Positions 1 through 6,107 are shown, numbered from the stretch's first letter. The stretch is 8,960 nucleotides of DNA from CAYGZA01 sp964354135 (GCA_964354135.1 CAYGZA010000284.1:1-8960), one strand, 5' to 3'. Numbers and translations are program-made. Notes: generated from the letters alone by a model not told the origin.

Positions 1-30
1 CCCTTCGCCGACGACGACATGTGGCGGTGA
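1..30 (+). CDS. 3' end of an upstream gene (possibly thymidylate kinase)
   Basis: The first ten codons in frame 1 read PFADDDMWR followed by TGA at 28-30. The stop lies two bases before the ATG of holB, which is typical of translational coupling in an operon. In many bacteria the gene directly before holB is tmk (thymidylate kinase), so that is the most likely identity. Nine residues cannot prove it. The rest of the gene lies outside the window. Confidence 0.5.
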   Translation, partial: PFADDDMWR

Positions 31-32
31 GC

Positions 33-1115
33 ATGGGCTGGCAAGGCATCCTGGGACACGACGACGTGGTCGAGCAGTTTCGCCGTGCTCTGGAGCGCGG
101 GCGGCTGGCCAGCAGCTTCTTGTTCGTCGGTCCGGAGGGAGTCGGCAAACGCACCTTTGCCATGAAACTGGCTCAAACGCTCCTCTGTGGCACCCGGCCG
201 GCCGAGGCGATGGACCCTTGCGGCCGCTGCCCGCCGTGCCTGCAAGTGCTCGCCCGGACGCACCCGGATCTGGAGGTCGTCGCGAAGCCGCCAGACAAGT
301 CGTTTATTCCCTTGGAGCTGCTCATCGGCGACAAGGAGCACCGGATGCAGCGCGGGCTGTGCCACAACATTGGCATGAAGCCGTTTCGGGGCGGCCGGAA
401 AGTGGCCGTCATCGACGACGCCGACTACTTGAATGCCGAAGGGGCCAACAGCCTGCTGAAAACGCTGGAAGAGCCGCCGCCGCAATCGGTGCTGATGCTC
501 GTGGGCACGAGTGCGGCCAGGCAGTTGCCCACGATCCGCTCCCGCTGCCAGTTGATCCGCTTCCGGCCGCTTGAGCCCGAGGCGGTGGCGGAGCTGCTCG
601 TCGGCCGGGGCCTGATCGAGGATGCGGCCGAGGCCCGGCGACTGGCCGCCCACAGCGGCGGGAGCCTTCAGCGGGCCGTGGAGCTGGCCGAGGGCGCGCT
701 GTGGGCCTTCCGCAGCCGGCTTCATCAACTCCTCGCGGAGCCGGTGCCCGACAGTCTGCGGATTTCCGCAGCCGTTTCCGCGTTCGTGGAGGAGGGCGGC
801 AAGGAGGCCGCGGCACGCCGCCTCCGCATGCGCCAGGCCATCGGCTTTGCCGCCGAGTTCTACGAGCAACTGCTCCGCGGGCTCGCCGGCGCGCCCTTAG
901 CGGACGACCGGGAACTGCGCCGATCGCTGGAGCAGGCCCTCAAGAACTGGGGCGGCCAGACCGAGACTGCCGCCGCCTGCCTCGACCGCTGCCTCGATAC
1001 GGCCGAACACGTCGACCGCAACGCCAATCCGACCACCCTGCTGGAATGCTGGCTGGATGATCTTCGCCGGATCACCGTCTCGGGCTGGCGCGTGCCCGGG
1101 GCGTTGAGAGTGTAG
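33..1115 (+). CDS. holB: DNA polymerase III, delta' subunit (clamp loader)
   Basis: This is the delta' subunit of the clamp loader, which helps open and load the beta sliding clamp onto primed DNA. From ATG33 it is 360 aa, close to the family's usual 330-360. Visible landmarks are the N-terminal QGILGHD (4-10), a P-loop GPEGVGKR (33-40), four cysteines of the zinc module (C52, C63, C66, C69, the last three as CGRCPPC), a Walker B-like region VAVIDDADYLN, the stretch LLKTLEEPPP and the SRC motif in TIRSRCQLIRF. The C-terminal half is the less conserved collar domain. GTG21 and GTG27 are in frame and possible, but ATG33 sits just after the upstream stop and gives the usual MxWQGI start. The P-loop looks intact, although many delta' proteins do not bind ATP productively. 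Confidence 0.93.
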   Translation: MGWQGILGHDDVVEQFRRALERGRLASSFLFVGPEGVGKRTFAMKLAQTLLCGTRPAEAMDPCGRCPPCLQVLARTHPDLEVVAKPPDKSFIPLELLIGDKEHRMQRGLCHNIGMKPFRGGRKVAVIDDADYLNAEGANSLLKTLEEPPPQSVLMLVGTSAARQLPTIRSRCQLIRFRPLEPEAVAELLVGRGLIEDAAEARRLAAHSGGSLQRAVELAEGALWAFRSRLHQLLAEPVPDSLRISAAVSAFVEEGGKEAAARRLRMRQAIGFAAEFYEQLLRGLAGAPLADDRELRRSLEQALKNWGGQTETAAACLDRCLDTAEHVDRNANPTTLLECWLDDLRRITVSGWRVPGALRV

Positions 1116-1117
1116 CC

Positions 1118-1216
1118 AGTGGGTGCCCTGCTCGCTAAGCGAGTGCAGCGAGACAGCAAGCATGTCCCTAACCGAGCGTGACATTGCCACGACCAGCGTG
1201 GGCCATGACACCCACT
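1118..1216. repeat. 99-bp element with 10-bp terminal inverted repeats
   Basis: The segment starts 3 bases after the holB stop. AGTGGGTGCC at 1118-1127 is matched in inverted orientation by GACACCCACT at 1207-1216 (9 of 10 positions complementary). Inside, CTCGCT/AGCGAG (1131-1143) forms a compact hairpin, and GCGAG recurs a few bases on. The layout fits a small dispersed palindromic repeat (REP- or MITE-like). From memory, strings such as AGTGGGTGCC are common in intergenic repeats of planctomycetes, but only one copy lies in this window. It may also act as the holB transcription end. Confidence 0.5.
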
Positions 1217-1613
1217 TCTTGCGTTTCGCGCATCATACGGCACCCGAATTCGGAGGCACGTCACTCGAAACTTGCCGGAGCGATGTCCCGTCGGCGCGCC
1301 GCCAAGCTGCAAGGCGATTCCACCCGGGCGAACCCTCCTTAAGAGGGTTGCGATGGGGATTTCTGGGCAAAGATGGGACGTCTAGGAAAAGCAGATAGTC
1401 GCTTTGTCCGCAAGAAAGCCCGCCAGGGGCTTGACAGCCGGCTTCCAACGGCGAAAATGATATGTTTAACTTTGGGTCGCCCCCCCGCCTGTTCAAGCAT
1501 CTCGCCGTTTCTGGGTCTGTATCCCCATGAACTAGTGGCGATTGGCCGAGTCGGTCTCCGACTGACTGCGACGGCGTTGGCGACCTCGGCCACGTGCGAC
1601 CATGTTGTCTGAT
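1217..1613. other. Intergenic stretch without a recognisable gene
   Basis: No reading frame here looks like a protein of a known family. The stretch holds a perfect 7-bp hairpin, AACCCTC (1331-1337) with GAGGGTT (1343-1349) around a 5-nt loop. It also holds the promoter candidate listed separately at 1431-1458 and a small hairpin AGTCGG/CCGACT at 1549-1563. None of the hairpins is followed by a T-run, so they are not convincing terminators. Confidence 0.5.
1431..1458 (+). promoter_or_regulatory. Candidate sigma70-type promoter ahead of the 72-aa gene
   Basis: A perfect -35 TTGACA (1431-1436) is followed after 16 bases by GAAAAT (1453-1458), then GATATG. The arrangement resembles the argB promoter in this window (TTGACA, 16 bases, TAAAAT, GATT). 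The -10 is weak, and the resulting leader to ATG1628 would be about 160 nt. Confidence 0.35.
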
Positions 1614-1627
1614 GGGAGTGTTATGTT

Positions 1628-1846
1628 ATGAGGAACGTGTTCGAAGCAATCCTAGAGTGCGGGCACGATGAGGACTTCGTGCCCGCAGACGCGAGCGATG
1701 AATTCGTAGCTACCGACGCGCCCGCCGGCTCGCGGGCGAAGCTCGACATTCTAGCGGAACGCGTCCGCAAGGGCCTGCCTCTGTGGCATCCCTTCGACCG
1801 CTGCGATTACGGCGGCCTGACCGGGGCGGTCCGGCCTCGTGATTAG
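1628..1846 (+). CDS. Small planctomycete-type protein of unknown function
   Basis: A 72-aa protein with no assigned function. The core (about residues 34-58) runs from GSRAKLDIL through AERVRKGLPLWHPFDR. A block of the type 'helix, RxGLPLWHPxDR' is one I recall from small hypothetical proteins of planctomycetes, and it is the main reason to believe the frame. The N-terminal half is acidic (CGHDEDFVPADASDEF). Start ATG1628 has a GGGAG (1614-1618) nine bases upstream. ATG1623 is not in this frame. There is no signal peptide or membrane segment. The gene stands alone between the holB end and the convergent csrA unit. The last residues after DRCDY are probably not conserved. Confidence 0.65.
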   Translation: MRNVFEAILECGHDEDFVPADASDEFVATDAPAGSRAKLDILAERVRKGLPLWHPFDRCDYGGLTGAVRPRD

Positions 1847-2104
1847 CGGGGAGCGGCCGCCTGCCCGATCGGCCCGAGGGCCCGGTCGGGGACGGCGGTG
1901 GCGCTCGCTCGGCTGAAGCGCCCCGGCGATGGGGCACTTCCTCTTCTTCCCTGCGGCGCGTTGTGCAGCGATCCTTGCCGACGTGGCGGTGCCGCGCAAG
2001 AGCGGCCCGCACGGGCGGGGATAAGTCCGCGCCGGCGGGCCGCTGGCGATGCCAAAGGGCGCACGGCTTTTCGGCCGCCGCGTCTTCTTCCCGTCATCGC
2101 CTGG
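1847..2104. other. Convergent intergenic region between the 72-aa gene and csrA
   Basis: Very GC-rich and full of inverted repeats, as expected where two convergent genes end. CCGATCGGCCC/GGGCCCGGTCGG arms lie near 1864-1888. GGCGATG (2045-2051) pairs with CATCGCC (2095-2101) around a smaller CGGC/GCCG hairpin. These could stop transcription of the 72-aa gene and of csrA, but neither has a clear T-run. Open frames on both strands here are low-complexity Arg/Pro/Ala translations and were not called. Confidence 0.35.
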
Positions 2105-2293
2105 TCAGTCCGAGGTGGGAGACCCTGCGGATTGTGAGGGTTTTCGCGGCTCCAATTCCCCGCGAAGCACGACCATGTCCGAGGGCGCTTCGATTCCCAG
2201 GCGTACGCGGTCGCCCGATACGCGCACCACGGTCACGACAATCGAATCGCCCAGCGTAATCCGTTCGTTTTCTCGCCGCGATAGCACAAGCAC
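2105..2293 (-). CDS. csrA: Carbon storage regulator CsrA (RsmA), translational regulator
   Basis: CsrA is a homodimeric RNA-binding protein that binds ANGGA motifs, usually over ribosome-binding sites, and so represses or stabilises mRNAs for motility, carbon storage and biofilm. The 62-aa length is standard. The sequence starts MLVLSRRENERITLGDSIVV, followed by VVRVSGDRVRLGIEAPSDMVVLRGEL, matching the family end to end. L4 and the RNA-contacting R44 fall at their canonical positions; the residue after R44 is Gly instead of the common Glu. The start codon is GTG (2291-2293), fixed by a perfect AAGGAGG at 2301-2307. The last 15 residues are a polar tail. The gene is 37 bases downstream of the 98-aa gene on the same strand, so the two are probably cotranscribed. 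Confidence 0.95.
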   Translation of the reverse strand: MLVLSRRENERITLGDSIVVTVVRVSGDRVRLGIEAPSDMVVLRGELEPRKPSQSAGSPTSD

Positions 2294-2300
2294 GGGACAA

Positions 2301-2307
2301 CCTCCTT
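2301..2307 (-). promoter_or_regulatory. Strong Shine-Dalgarno of csrA containing a CsrA-type motif
   Basis: On the minus strand the bases read AAGGAGG, 7 bases before the GTG start. It decides the start codon. It also contains AAGGA, which fits the ANGGA core bound by CsrA. Autoregulation of csrA through its own ribosome-binding site is known in other bacteria, so it is a reasonable inference here, but nothing in the window proves it. Confidence 0.6.
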
Positions 2308-2330
2308 GCTGCTCGAATGTGCCGGGGATC

Positions 2331-2627
2331 TCACGCCGCCACGCGATCCAAGGTCACCGGACCCAGCAGTTGGGTCCTCCGGAAGCGTTCGCCGGTCGAA
2401 CCGTAGAAGAGCACCTGGTTGTGGTCAAGCTCCCAGATTGCGGTGAACCGCACCGCGCGCGGCCCTTGGAGACAGAAGTAAATCCCGCAAGGTCGGTTGC
2501 CCCGACGGAGGACGTGCTCCGTCATTCGGAAAGCATCTACTTGAAGCTGATAACGGTCGCAAAAGGTCTCGTTGACGTATTCTCGCAGGTCATTCAAGCC
2601 GTGGATCTGGTGGAATTGAGTCAACAT
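2331..2627 (-). CDS. Conserved hypothetical protein upstream of csrA
   Basis: A 98-aa soluble protein of unknown function. It has an N-terminal amphipathic part (LTQFHQIHGLNDLREYVNET) and a central conserved-looking block with RRGNRPCGIYFCLQGPR (41-57), VRFTAIWE (59-66) and LFYGSTGERF (73-82). The alternation of short strands suggests a small alpha/beta fold. I recall similar proteins next to csrA in planctomycetes, but cannot confirm this here. The order on the minus strand is this gene, 37 bases, then csrA, so it may act in or be controlled by the same circuit. It is not FliW by any visible motif. Start ATG2627 is supported by GAGGAG about 12 bases upstream, a rather long spacing. Confidence 0.8.
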   Translation of the reverse strand: MLTQFHQIHGLNDLREYVNETFCDRYQLQVDAFRMTEHVLRRGNRPCGIYFCLQGPRAVRFTAIWELDHNQVLFYGSTGERFRRTQLLGPVTLDRVAA

Positions 2628-2633
2628 CTGGGG

Positions 2634-2646
2634 TGAGGACTCCTCA
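2634..2646. promoter_or_regulatory. 13-bp palindrome in the leader of the 98-aa/csrA unit
   Basis: TGAGGA (2634-2639) and TCCTCA (2641-2646) are perfect inverted copies around a single base. The element covers the only ribosome-binding-site candidate of the 98-aa gene. On the mRNA it could fold back on itself or be a protein site. Its AGGAG core also overlaps a possible CsrA motif. Confidence 0.4.
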
Positions 2647-2654
2647 TTCTATGC

Positions 2655-2688
2655 GCATGGAAACTGCGATGACGGGGCAGTTTCATGC
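2655..2688. promoter_or_regulatory. Strong 12-bp hairpin upstream of the 98-aa/csrA unit
   Basis: GCATGGAAACTGC (2655-2667) pairs with GCAGTTTCATGC (2677-2688), leaving one bulged G and a 9-nt loop. No T-run follows on either strand, so it is not a standard intrinsic terminator. It lies 28 bases before ATG2627 and would be in the 5' leader if transcription starts further upstream. A regulatory leader structure is the likeliest reading. Confidence 0.45.
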
Positions 2689-3097
2689 TGGTGGGAGAAA
2701 ATGGGGTGAGTGCCGACAAAGGAAGCTATCGGCAAAATAGATGGGGTTCTTTCGACTCAGAACTCGCCATTTTGGGAAGAATGCGCAGTTCGGAAAAAGA
2801 AGCGATCCCTTCGCTCACCTCCGTGTCGACCCTGGCCCGGGTCTTCTTGGAATCCGTCGCGAAGAAACCCGTTGGCCGGCCAAAGGTTTCGACGGGCTTC
2901 CCGCGAACATGAAGGCCCGATTGCCCTGCCGAGGCCGTAGAACACGCCATCCCCACCTGGCCGGCGCCTCCCCGGGGGATGGGCTGCCACTTGGCTCCGA
3001 GACGGTTTGGGAAGCTGGGGCGTGTTTGGCGAAAAAGCAGACTCTCGGCAGTGAGCCACCGGCGGGCGAATACCCGGCAGCCGGTCCCGGAGAGGAG
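2689..3097. other. Intergenic stretch between the csrA unit and the DUF6807 gene
   Basis: No frame in this 409-base stretch resembles a protein family. Besides the sigma28-like site, it holds a nested inverted repeat at 2864-2890: outer arms GAAACC (2864-2869) and GGTTTC (2885-2890) enclose the palindrome TTGGCCGGCCAA (2872-2883). On the minus strand downstream of the DUF6807 stop a CTTTTTCG run lies near 3032-3039, without a clear stem directly before it. Confidence 0.4.
2726..2753 (-). promoter_or_regulatory. Possible sigma28 (FliA)-like promoter for the csrA unit
   Basis: On the minus strand GCCGATAG (2726-2733) matches 7 of 8 bases of the flagellar sigma28 -10 consensus GCCGATAA. Twelve bases upstream is GAAAGAAC (2746-2753), which shares only the AAAG portion of the TAAAGTTT -35. 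The expected spacer is 11. The -10 match and the link of CsrA to motility make it worth listing, but the -35 is poor. Confidence 0.25.
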
Positions 3098-4045
3098 CTA
3101 TTTCGCAGCCGACGCATATGCCTGGTACGCCTCCGCCACCTTTCCCTGTTTCTCGTCGCCCTTGTGAATCCAAAGGCGATAGCAGAGCGAGATGGTCTCG
3201 CCGGCCGGGAGCGTGTATGAGCCGTCGCCCTCCTTGCCGCCGGTGAAGTCCCGAACGCCGAAGGGATTGGCGGCAAACAGCCCGTACGTCCTCACGTGCC
3301 AGTAGGTGGGAAAGCGGAAGCTCTTGGGGTGATTCATGATGGCGATGCCGACCTTCTGGCCGTCAACAGGACCGTAATAGTCCACCCAAGAGGCGCGTTT
3401 ACCCCAAGCCTTTCCGTCCACTTCGCCGTTGCTGTTGACGATCCGGCCGCCGAGCTTGGTGTCGACGCGGATCGTCTCCGCAATGCGGATGCCGAAAGTC
3501 CCTTCCTTCGTGTCGCCGAACTTCACCGGGCCGCCCGTGGCCTTCAAGGTGATGTCGAAATCGATCCAGCGGCTGTCGCCTTCCACGCCGAACGCGAGCC
3601 GCCGCCGGTCCTCGCACACCTTCTGGCCGGTCGAGCCGACCCAGTCGTTCTCGGTGACGATCGCGGCCTGCGACCCGCTTTCCATCGCGACGAAGCGCCG
3701 GTGCCGGATCGCGCCGCTCCGTCCACCCTCCGCCCAGAAATCGACCCCGTTCACGTCGCCGTGGGTGAACCATAGGGAACGCTGGTGGGGATGGTCCTTG
3801 GTCTCTTTGGGAGCCTCGCCCATCGGATACGCCCGCGTCATGGGCTTTCCCGTGGGCCCAAGGATCGGCCAGAGGATCGGCTTCGTGTTGCTCCGGGTGA
3901 GGTACTCGGTGAACAATTGACCGTCGATTTCCACCACCGCCCCGCGCGGCGACGGTTTCACGGTCACCTCGGCAGCAGGTGTCTTGGAACTCACGGCGGC
4001 CCAAGCGGAAGCGATCAGGATCGGCAAGGCAAATCGGCAGCACAT
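3098..4045 (-). CDS. Secreted DUF6807 ('methane oxygenase PmoA') family protein
   Basis: A 315-aa exported protein of the DUF6807 family, often misleadingly labelled 'methane oxygenase PmoA'. Its biochemical role is not established, and nothing links it to methane oxidation. The N-terminus (1-25) is a signal peptide with hydrophobic ALPILIASAWAAV and a cleavage region around TPAAEV. Family features are LWPILGPTGKPMTRAYPMG (58-76), the histidine-rich DHPHQRSLWFTHG (84-96), VNGVDFWAEGG (98-108) and, near the C-terminus, the MNHPKSFRFPTYWHVRTYG block (237-255) with ANPFG after it. The repeated beta-strand pattern and conserved His/Asp suggest a carbohydrate-active or mutarotase-like beta-sandwich, which is inference. 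Start ATG4045 has AGGAG nine bases upstream. The length is normal and the frame intact. The neighbour at 4312-5100 is also exported but is 266 bases away. Confidence 0.88.
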   Translation of the reverse strand: MCCRFALPILIASAWAAVSSKTPAAEVTVKPSPRGAVVEIDGQLFTEYLTRSNTKPILWPILGPTGKPMTRAYPMGEAPKETKDHPHQRSLWFTHGDVNGVDFWAEGGRSGAIRHRRFVAMESGSQAAIVTENDWVGSTGQKVCEDRRRLAFGVEGDSRWIDFDITLKATGGPVKFGDTKEGTFGIRIAETIRVDTKLGGRIVNSNGEVDGKAWGKRASWVDYYGPVDGQKVGIAIMNHPKSFRFPTYWHVRTYGLFAANPFGVRDFTGGKEGDGSYTLPAGETISLCYRLWIHKGDEKQGKVAEAYQAYASAAK

Positions 4046-4311
4046 CGGAGGCGACTCCTGGGGGCGGAAGCTACGGGGTTGAACATCATCCGGCGATTGC
4101 CGGCACCCGGACCGCGGGCATCTCCCCGGACCGGCGCCGACGGATCGCCAGGCAGGCAGCGCGTCGCTGGATCTTAACTTGCCGCCCGGGCCCTGCCAAG
4201 AAGACAGGCAAGAAGGAATGGCGAGGCGCCTGTCGGGCCCAAGTGGGTCTGCGATGGTCGCCGCGATGGCTCCGCAGGGGCTTCGCCATCCCGGTTTTCC
4301 CCCAGGCCCTC

Positions 4312-5100
4312 TCAGGGCCCGATCTTCTTCTGGTACTCGTCGAACGGGATCGGGCGGAAGATGGCCAGGAACTGGTCGGTCTGCGCGATCCGGTCCCGAT
4401 CCTCCTGCACCAGCCGGCGAATCACCTGGTGCTCGCTGCGGGCGTAGTGCTTTTGGAAGGAGATCCCCCGTTTGGATTGCATCGTGAGCCTCACTTCCCG
4501 GGGGAGTTCTTGACGCTGGTACAGGACCTCGTTGACCCGCAGGCGGGCGAAGGGGAGCTTGGAGCCGGGGTTAAGCCGCGCGTTCAACCGCGTGTACCAG
4601 TCGGAGAACTCCCGGTACTGCTGGAGCATTGCCGTGCTTTCCGCCGGAACGCCGGCCACCCGATACGTGACCCACGGGCTCTTGAACCATACGTCGCCGG
4701 TCGCCTCGTCGAATGTCTCCTCGAATTTGGGGTCGCCCAAGAAGCGGAGGAGCTGGTCGGTCTGGGTCGTAGCCCACCGCTTCAGGTTGTCGACCAGGGC
4801 GACGACCTCGTCGGTCGTGAGCTCGGTTTTCACGTGGCGTGCCGGGTCCAGCAGCACGAAGCGATGGTGCGCGACGTCGAAGACCGTGATTTCCTTCGGT
4901 TTCTCCAGATAGTCGTACACCGAGCCGCCGAAGAAAATCGTCGTGCTCTGGGTCCGGGGCTCTTTCTCGTTGTTGACGAAGACCTTGTTCTCCACGCGGA
5001 AATCTGCGGCAAAGGCCGCCGGCGGGGCGCCCGACGTACCCATTACGGACGCGACGACCGCCGCTACTCTCAGGAGGCAGATGCTGGCTCGGATCGTCAT
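4312..5100 (-). CDS. Exported protein of unknown function
   Basis: A 262-aa protein. Residues 1-31 form a clear signal peptide (MTIRAS, hydrophobic ICLLRVAAVVASVM, cleavage around AAFA|ADF). The mature part starts FRVENKVFVNNEKEPRTQSTTIFFGGSVYDYLEKPKEITVFDVAHHRFVLLDP in successive short strands. A mainly helical C-terminal half follows, with Q/E/R-rich segments (LQQYREFSDWYTRLNARL; HQVIRRLVQEDRDRIAQTDQFLAIF). The N-terminal strand pattern vaguely recalls LolA-like lipoprotein-handling folds, but no signature residue supports that. I recognise no catalytic motif. ATG5100 is preceded by AGGGG about nine bases upstream and by a reasonable promoter at 5151-5180, so the gene probably has its own transcript. 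Confidence 0.75.
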   Translation of the reverse strand: MTIRASICLLRVAAVVASVMGTSGAPPAAFAADFRVENKVFVNNEKEPRTQSTTIFFGGSVYDYLEKPKEITVFDVAHHRFVLLDPARHVKTELTTDEVVALVDNLKRWATTQTDQLLRFLGDPKFEETFDEATGDVWFKSPWVTYRVAGVPAESTAMLQQYREFSDWYTRLNARLNPGSKLPFARLRVNEVLYQRQELPREVRLTMQSKRGISFQKHYARSEHQVIRRLVQEDRDRIAQTDQFLAIFRPIPFDEYQKKIGP

Positions 5101-5150
5101 GGCAAGGACCCCTACTGATTGGTGGTGTTTCGCCCGGAAACAGCCCGCGG

Positions 5151-5180
5151 AGAATACTCCAGACCCGCCGTTCGTGTAAA
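5151..5180 (-). promoter_or_regulatory. Sigma70-type promoter of the exported-protein gene
   Basis: On the minus strand TTTACA (5175-5180) and TATTCT (5151-5156) are separated by 18 bases. Transcription would start near 5144, giving a leader of about 44 nt to ATG5100. Each hexamer differs from consensus by one or two bases. Confidence 0.5.
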
Positions 5181-5365
5181 CCCGAGAAACTGGCCTAACC
5201 CCGATGGCCTAGCAATATCCCCCACATTAAAGGGGTGCAGGAACTGGCCCGGCGAGCAGCGGAGACCCGCAAGCGCTGCGTCACCCGGCCGACTGAAGAC
5301 TCGGTCGATCCTTTTGCGACGCCTCGGCCGCCACCTGGCTGCCCCACCAATGGGTGGTATGTGAT

Positions 5366-5403
5366 AAAAACCGTCAGGACAGGGTCCTTTCGTTGCAAGG
5401 ACC
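5366..5403 (-). terminator. Weak terminator candidate after the RND remnant
   Basis: On the minus strand a perfect 7-bp stem (GGTCCTT, 5403-5397, with AAGGACC, 5389-5383, 7-nt loop) is followed 12 bases later by TTTTT (5370-5366). The gap between stem and T-run is too long for a textbook terminator, although a small AGGAC/GTCCT pairing could bridge it. Confidence 0.35.
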
Positions 5404-5428
5404 TGCCTCGCCAGCTCGCGAAGCTGGA

Positions 5429-5908
5429 CTAGGCTGCGGCTATCGGCTCCGTATGCCGGTGCGGGTGAGAGTGATCTTGCGACACGGCCGGTGCGGGAAC
5501 CGTTTCAAGCAACGAATCGCCCGCGGCGGGCGGTGCGGCGCTGGCCCATCGCAGGAACATCGCGGGCACCACGACCATGTTCAGTAGCGTCGAGCTAAAC
5601 AGCCCAAAGACCACCACGATGGCCAGGGGCGTCTGGATTTCGTTGCCCGGCTGGCTGCCGCTTAGGGCCAGTGGAACCAGCCCGAGGCCGGCCGTCAGGG
5701 CCGTCATCAGCACGGGCGCCAGCCGCTCCATCGAACCGCGGCGCACGGCCTCCCGGAAATCCGTGACCCCCTCATGCTGCTGCAAATACCGGATGTGCGA
5801 CACCAGCATGATGCCGTTCCGCGTGGCGATGCCAAAAAGCGTGATGAACCCCACGAGCGAAGCGACCGACAGCACACCGCCCGAGACAAATACTCCCACG
5901 ACGCCGCC
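5429..5908 (-). pseudogene. C-terminal remnant of a CzcA/CusA-type RND efflux pump
   Basis: The reading matches the last transmembrane region of heavy-metal-efflux RND pumps, which export metal cations across both membranes using proton flow. Visible landmarks in order are GGVVGVFVSGGVLSVASLVG, GFITLFGIATRNGIMLVSHI, the cytoplasmic turn with EAVRRGSMERLAPVLMT, ALTAGLGLVPLALSG, PGNEIQTPLAIVVVFGLFSS and LLNMVVVPAMFLRW. That is roughly the last three or four membrane helices of a protein normally about 1,000-1,050 aa long. The frame stays open upstream to 6013, but the codons before about 5908 (including NPGWFAQNSAYTRIL) bear no resemblance to an RND protein, so the gene is cut there. The stop at 5429-5431 looks natural for the family. 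A functional pump is impossible. The break coincides with the edge of the accessory island. Confidence 0.88.
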
Positions 5909-5919
5909 GGTTCGCGGTA

Positions 5920-5946
5920 GAATTCTGGTGTAGGCGGAATTCTGGG
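5920..5946. repeat. Tandem GAATTCTGG motif at the RND break point
   Basis: GAATTCTGG begins at 5920 and again at 5938, and a related GGATTCTG follows near 5958. The motif sits directly next to the point where RND homology stops. It may be the edge of an inserted or recombined element. From memory, GAATTC-plus-GGCGAA strings occur in dispersed planctomycete repeats, but this is unverified. Confidence 0.4.
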
Positions 5947-5968
5947 CGAACCAGCCCGGATTCTGTTG

Positions 5969-6001
5969 CCCGCGGTCGGCGCCAACCGGCCGCGGGTTTT
6001 T
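5969..6001 (+). terminator. Strong intrinsic terminator (+ strand)
   Basis: An 11-bp stem (5969-5979 with 5986-5996, one T:G wobble) has a 6-nt loop and is followed at once by TTTTT (5997-6001). It is one of the best terminators in the window, yet no plus-strand gene ends before it. It may belong to a gene lost at the RND junction, or insulate the RHH promoter from upstream reading. Confidence 0.75.
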
Positions 6002-6032
6002 CGTTGGGCTCAATTGTCAAGTCTGCAGTTAT

Positions 6033-6053
6033 TGTAGCCACGGTATAGCTACA
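6033..6053. promoter_or_regulatory. Operator-like inverted repeats upstream of the RHH gene
   Basis: TGTAGC (6033-6038) and GCTACA (6048-6053) form a perfect inverted repeat around 9 bases. The same site contains TAGCCAC (6035-6041) and TATAGC (6044-6049), whose inverse forms GTGGCTA (6091-6097) and GCTATA (6094-6099) reappear overlapping the -10 box of the RHH promoter. Repeated half-sites at a promoter in front of a ribbon-helix-helix gene suggest autorepression. Confidence 0.5.
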
Positions 6054-6073
6054 GTCAACAGGGAAAACGGGCC

Positions 6074-6101
6074 TTGACGGAAGATTTTTTGTGGCTATAC
6101 T
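6074..6101 (+). promoter_or_regulatory. Sigma70 promoter of the RHH gene, giving a leaderless mRNA
   Basis: TTGACG (6074-6079) and TATACT (6096-6101) are 16 bases apart, each one base from consensus. The initiating ATG is at 6108-6110, seven bases after the -10, where transcription should start. The mRNA would therefore begin at or within a base or two of its start codon, with no Shine-Dalgarno. Confidence 0.75.
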
Positions 6102-6107
6102 GTGGGT

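Larger units (their letters stand above)
5101..5428. other. Intergenic stretch between the exported-protein gene and the RND remnant
   Basis: The left part is the promoter and leader of the exported-protein gene. The remainder (about 5181-5428) gives only short frames on either strand that I do not recognise. It contains two tight hairpins: CCCACC/GGGTGG (5343-5357) and the candidate terminator at 5366-5403. A transposase fragment was considered, but no motif supports it. Confidence 0.4.

Noticed and set aside
2049..2636. 195-aa open frame on the plus strand
   Set aside because: It lies antisense across csrA and the 98-aa gene, both of which are supported by start signals and family similarity.
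3979..5118. 379-aa open frame on the plus strand
   Set aside because: It is antisense to the two exported-protein genes, has no family resemblance and arises from high GC content, while the minus-strand frames have signal peptides and recognisable motifs.
5181..5428. Transposase remnant in the region between the exported-protein gene and the RND fragment
   Set aside because: Translations in six frames show no DDE-like motif or recognisable block.
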